A DNA stretch of 64,000 nt from Antedon mediterranea (lineage: Eukaryota > Echinodermata > Crinoidea > Comatulida > Antedonidae), in assembly GCF_964355755.1 (NCBI RefSeq), contig NC_092677.1:23036101-23100100 (forward strand). The letters are read 5' to 3'. Position 1 is the first letter of the stretch. Every line of letters begins with the position of its first letter. Shown here one piece after another: positions 63,805 through 64,000 of this stretch. The notes beneath the pieces are model-generated. The model saw only the letters and a program-made list of their open reading frames with translations, was not told where the DNA came from and did not search any database. The position numbers were made by a program, and so were the translations under genes.

Positions 63805-63890
63805 GATAATTACTGAATTGACTCTGTCCAATTACCGCTAAAAGTTTATTCATATAAGAGGAGGAATACTTCTGCATTCCAATGTTGAGA

Positions 63891-63907
63891 AATAAAACTC
63901 AAATAAA
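63891..63907 (+). terminator. RTTN: RTTN polyadenylation signals
   Basis: Two AATAAA hexamers (63891-63896 and 63902-63907) lie about 90 bp after the stop codon. Cleavage would be expected within roughly 30 bp downstream, giving a 3' UTR of about 110-130 nt. Confidence 0.7.
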
Positions 63908-64000
63908 ATCTAAATTAGTGTTGCAATTAAACATTGCTTCTTTATGTTACTGTAATCTCACTGTACAAACTGTCATACTGTAGTAATCATGCATGATTTA

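Overview
This is animal nuclear DNA: AT-rich, with GT-AG introns, tRNA-derived SINEs, CR1/L2-like LINE tails, piggyBac, pogo and BEL/Pao remnants, and no bacterial-style operons. One host gene dominates the window: the orthologue of rotatin (RTTN; Ana3 in Drosophila), a large armadillo/HEAT-like centriole and basal-body protein. I recognised it by recalled similarity to vertebrate rotatin along its whole length. The repeat flavour (many AGGCCTAG-type words, mixed LINE/BEL/Kolobok-like content) suggests a marine invertebrate deuterostome, perhaps an echinoderm; that is an inference.

Layout. Bases 1-1.8 kb are a tandem repeat of about 171-182 bp, interrupted by an 810 bp element with 122 bp inverted repeats and by a LINE tail. 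Bases 1.9-7.2 kb hold decayed transposase and integrase fragments on the minus strand and no host exon I can defend. RTTN runs on the plus strand from 7,244 to the stop at 63,804, followed by AATAAA signals near 63.89 kb. I placed 43 coding exons; every junction keeps the reading frame, and together they give 2,188 residues. Human rotatin is about 2,226 residues, so only a short first coding exon (about 11 residues) is missing. I could not find it in the window.

Most RTTN introns are 0.2-1 kb, but four are 5-10 kb (7,432-12,596; 24,217-33,904; 35,510-42,369; 43,062-50,741) and these carry most of the mobile DNA. Intron 24,217-33,904 holds a DDE transposase remnant, two pogo-like transposase 3' ends, a spliced domain resembling the P2X7 receptor C-terminal zinc domain, an unexplained GC-rich open frame and a dead LINE reverse transcriptase. 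Intron 35,510-42,369 holds two nearly identical copies of a 2.7-3.2 kb composite transposon/retroelement block. Intron 43,062-50,741 holds two piggyBac C-terminal fragments, two Myb/SANT-like fragments and several LTR-type fragments. Shorter introns carry clean MITEs with TA, TTAA or possible CTTAG target duplications, SINEs, minisatellites and a 42 bp perfect palindrome just before a splice acceptor.

Nothing here amounts to a new multigene system. The most interesting items are the P2X7-like domain beside transposase remnants, the unrecognised open frames at 29.9-30.4 and 31.1-31.7 kb, the duplicated composite block, and the antisense bias of mobile elements inside RTTN.
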